Source: Halobacteriales archaeon QH_10_70_21 (GTDB taxonomy: Archaea > Halobacteriota > Halobacteria > Halobacteriales > Haloarculaceae). From it: DNA of 6,685 nt. Made by a program: the position numbers and the translations under genes. Under the pieces are notes generated by a model. The model saw only the letters and a program-made list of their open reading frames with translations, had not been told where the DNA came from and made no database searches. The DNA lies in contig PXQM01000123.1 in the NCBI GenBank assembly GCA_003021325.1, forward strand, positions 1-6,685, written 5' to 3'. Each line of letters begins with the position of its first letter. Within the stretch, counting starts at the first letter, position 1. Shown here one piece after another: positions 6,323 to 6,685 of the stretch.

Positions 6323-6472
6323 TCAGGCGTACCCGTCGGCGACCTCGACCGTCCGGTGTCCGCCGAGCCCCTGTATGACCTCGATGGCGGCGACGAAGTC
6401 GTCGCTGGTCGCCTGTCCGACGAACCGGCCGTCCTCGACGACGAGCACGCGGTCGGCCGTTGCCTCGCTCAT
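6323..6472 (-). pseudogene. 3' remnant of a CBS-domain protein gene
   Basis: The 49 readable residues (start MSEATADRVLVVEDGRFVG, end EVADGYA) match the second half of a CBS domain: a 'DRVLVVEDGRFVGQATSDDF' strand-helix unit, then a helix AAIEVIQGLGG. CBS domains work as complete pairs, so half of one is unlikely to fold or function alone. The codons just before the ATG read I-R-A, which also suits the CBS pattern, but a TAA stop follows immediately upstream at 6482-6484. There the DNA turns AT-rich. I read this as a gene whose 5' part was removed by an insertion or rearrangement near 6480. The parent may have been a CBS-bearing site-2 protease or another CBS protein; this is a guess. A short independent gene is possible but has no visible promoter at the usual distance. 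Confidence 0.6.
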
Positions 6473-6479
6473 TGCCCGG

Positions 6480-6685
6480 ATTTATTATGTGAAATTAAAG
6501 ATGCTTAGTATCGGTGTATCGGACGAAATGACCGACAGCATCGAAACGGCCACAAAGAGCCACGACAAGCTCTCTTGTGCCGATCTCAGACATCCAGGAA
6601 GGGGCATAATCGGAGACGAAGTACCTGCTGAGCCGGCTTCAAGCATTATGACGACTCTATTGAATCACGAGACGGCGTCGGTATC
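6480..6685. other. Low-GC segment: edge of a mobile element, island or rearrangement
   Basis: GC content is about 48% by hand count (99 of 205 bases in 6481-6685) against 72% in the 60 bases before it. The change coincides with the break in the CBS-domain gene. The first bases are strongly AT-rich (TTTATTATGTGAAATTAAAG at 6481-6500). A 7-bp direct repeat, GTATCGG, occurs at 6508-6514 and 6516-6522. No terminal inverted repeat or target duplication can be tested because the far end lies outside the window. Confidence 0.6.
6528..6685 (+). CDS. Partial open frame in the low-GC segment, unknown function
   Basis: The frame is open from before 6501 to the window edge. The likeliest start is ATG 6528 (MTDSIETATKSHDKLSCADL...), with ATG 6501 as an alternative adding 9 residues. 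The 52 complete codons from 6528 encode no motif I recognise, and the 3' end is missing. Its third positions are only about half G or C, unlike every other gene here. An AT-rich stretch ATTAAAG (6494-6500) lies about 30 bp before ATG 6528 and could be a TATA box. It may be the start of a gene carried by an inserted element, or an open frame by chance. Confidence 0.35.
   Translation, partial: MTDSIETATKSHDKLSCADLRHPGRGIIGDEVPAEPASSIMTTLLNHETASV

Noticed and set aside
5590..6378. Long plus-strand open frame across nucS and the 5740-6279 gene
   Set aside because: It is Arg/Pro/Gly-rich without any motif, and the minus strand encodes two proteins with clear or likely family matches and proper promoters.
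6278..6508. Plus-strand open frame of 76 residues opposite the CBS remnant
   Set aside because: The minus strand shows a clear CBS half-domain over the same bases, and the plus frame has no recognisable pattern and no promoter.
1..6685. CRISPR array, tRNA or rRNA genes
   Set aside because: No regularly spaced repeats and no tRNA-like or rRNA-like conserved stretches were seen on either strand.

Overview
The window is a stretch of archaeal chromosome, almost certainly haloarchaeal (class Halobacteria). The DNA is very GC-rich, with third codon positions almost always G or C. The predicted proteins are strongly acidic, and GTG starts are common. Most genes have no Shine-Dalgarno sequence but carry an AT-rich, TATA-like element about 27-28 bp before the start codon, as expected for leaderless archaeal transcripts. 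The protein families agree: archaeal NucS/EndoMS, a haloarchaeal Mrr-type endonuclease, and a short conserved haloarchaeal protein beginning MGHRTLVAY.

Layout. Bases 1-243 are intergenic and hold several inverted repeats and the probable mutS promoter. On the + strand follow mutS (244-2844, DNA mismatch recognition ATPase), a vapB-like AbrB/MazE-fold antitoxin (2883-3143), a vapC-like PIN toxin overlapping it by 4 bp (3140-3619), and an Mrr-type restriction endonuclease-like protein with a multi-cysteine/histidine zinc module and a C-terminal membrane helix (3661-4977). On the - strand, converging on these, lie nucS (4974-5714, mismatch-specific endonuclease), a conserved haloarchaeal protein of unknown function (5740-6279), and a 3' remnant of a CBS-domain gene (6323-6472). 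The Mrr-type gene and nucS end on the same CTAG, so their stop codons overlap.

At about position 6480 the sequence changes character abruptly. GC falls from about 72% (6421-6480, hand count) to about 48% (6481-6685, hand count), and the CBS gene is cut off exactly there. The last 200 bases carry an open frame with unlike codon use that runs off the window. The simplest reading is the edge of an integrated mobile element or island, or a rearrangement junction.

How the genes fit together. The region groups genome-maintenance and defence-like functions. MutS and NucS stand for two unrelated mismatch-processing routes within about 5 kb, with a toxin-antitoxin pair and a DNA-cleaving domain protein between them. 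No mutL is present. Most genes seem to have their own promoter, so this is a neighbourhood rather than one operon; only vapB-vapC is clearly coupled. The parts least like standard family members are the zinc-ribbon insertion inside the PIN toxin, the cross-brace-like zinc module plus tail anchor on the Mrr protein, and the junction at 6480.
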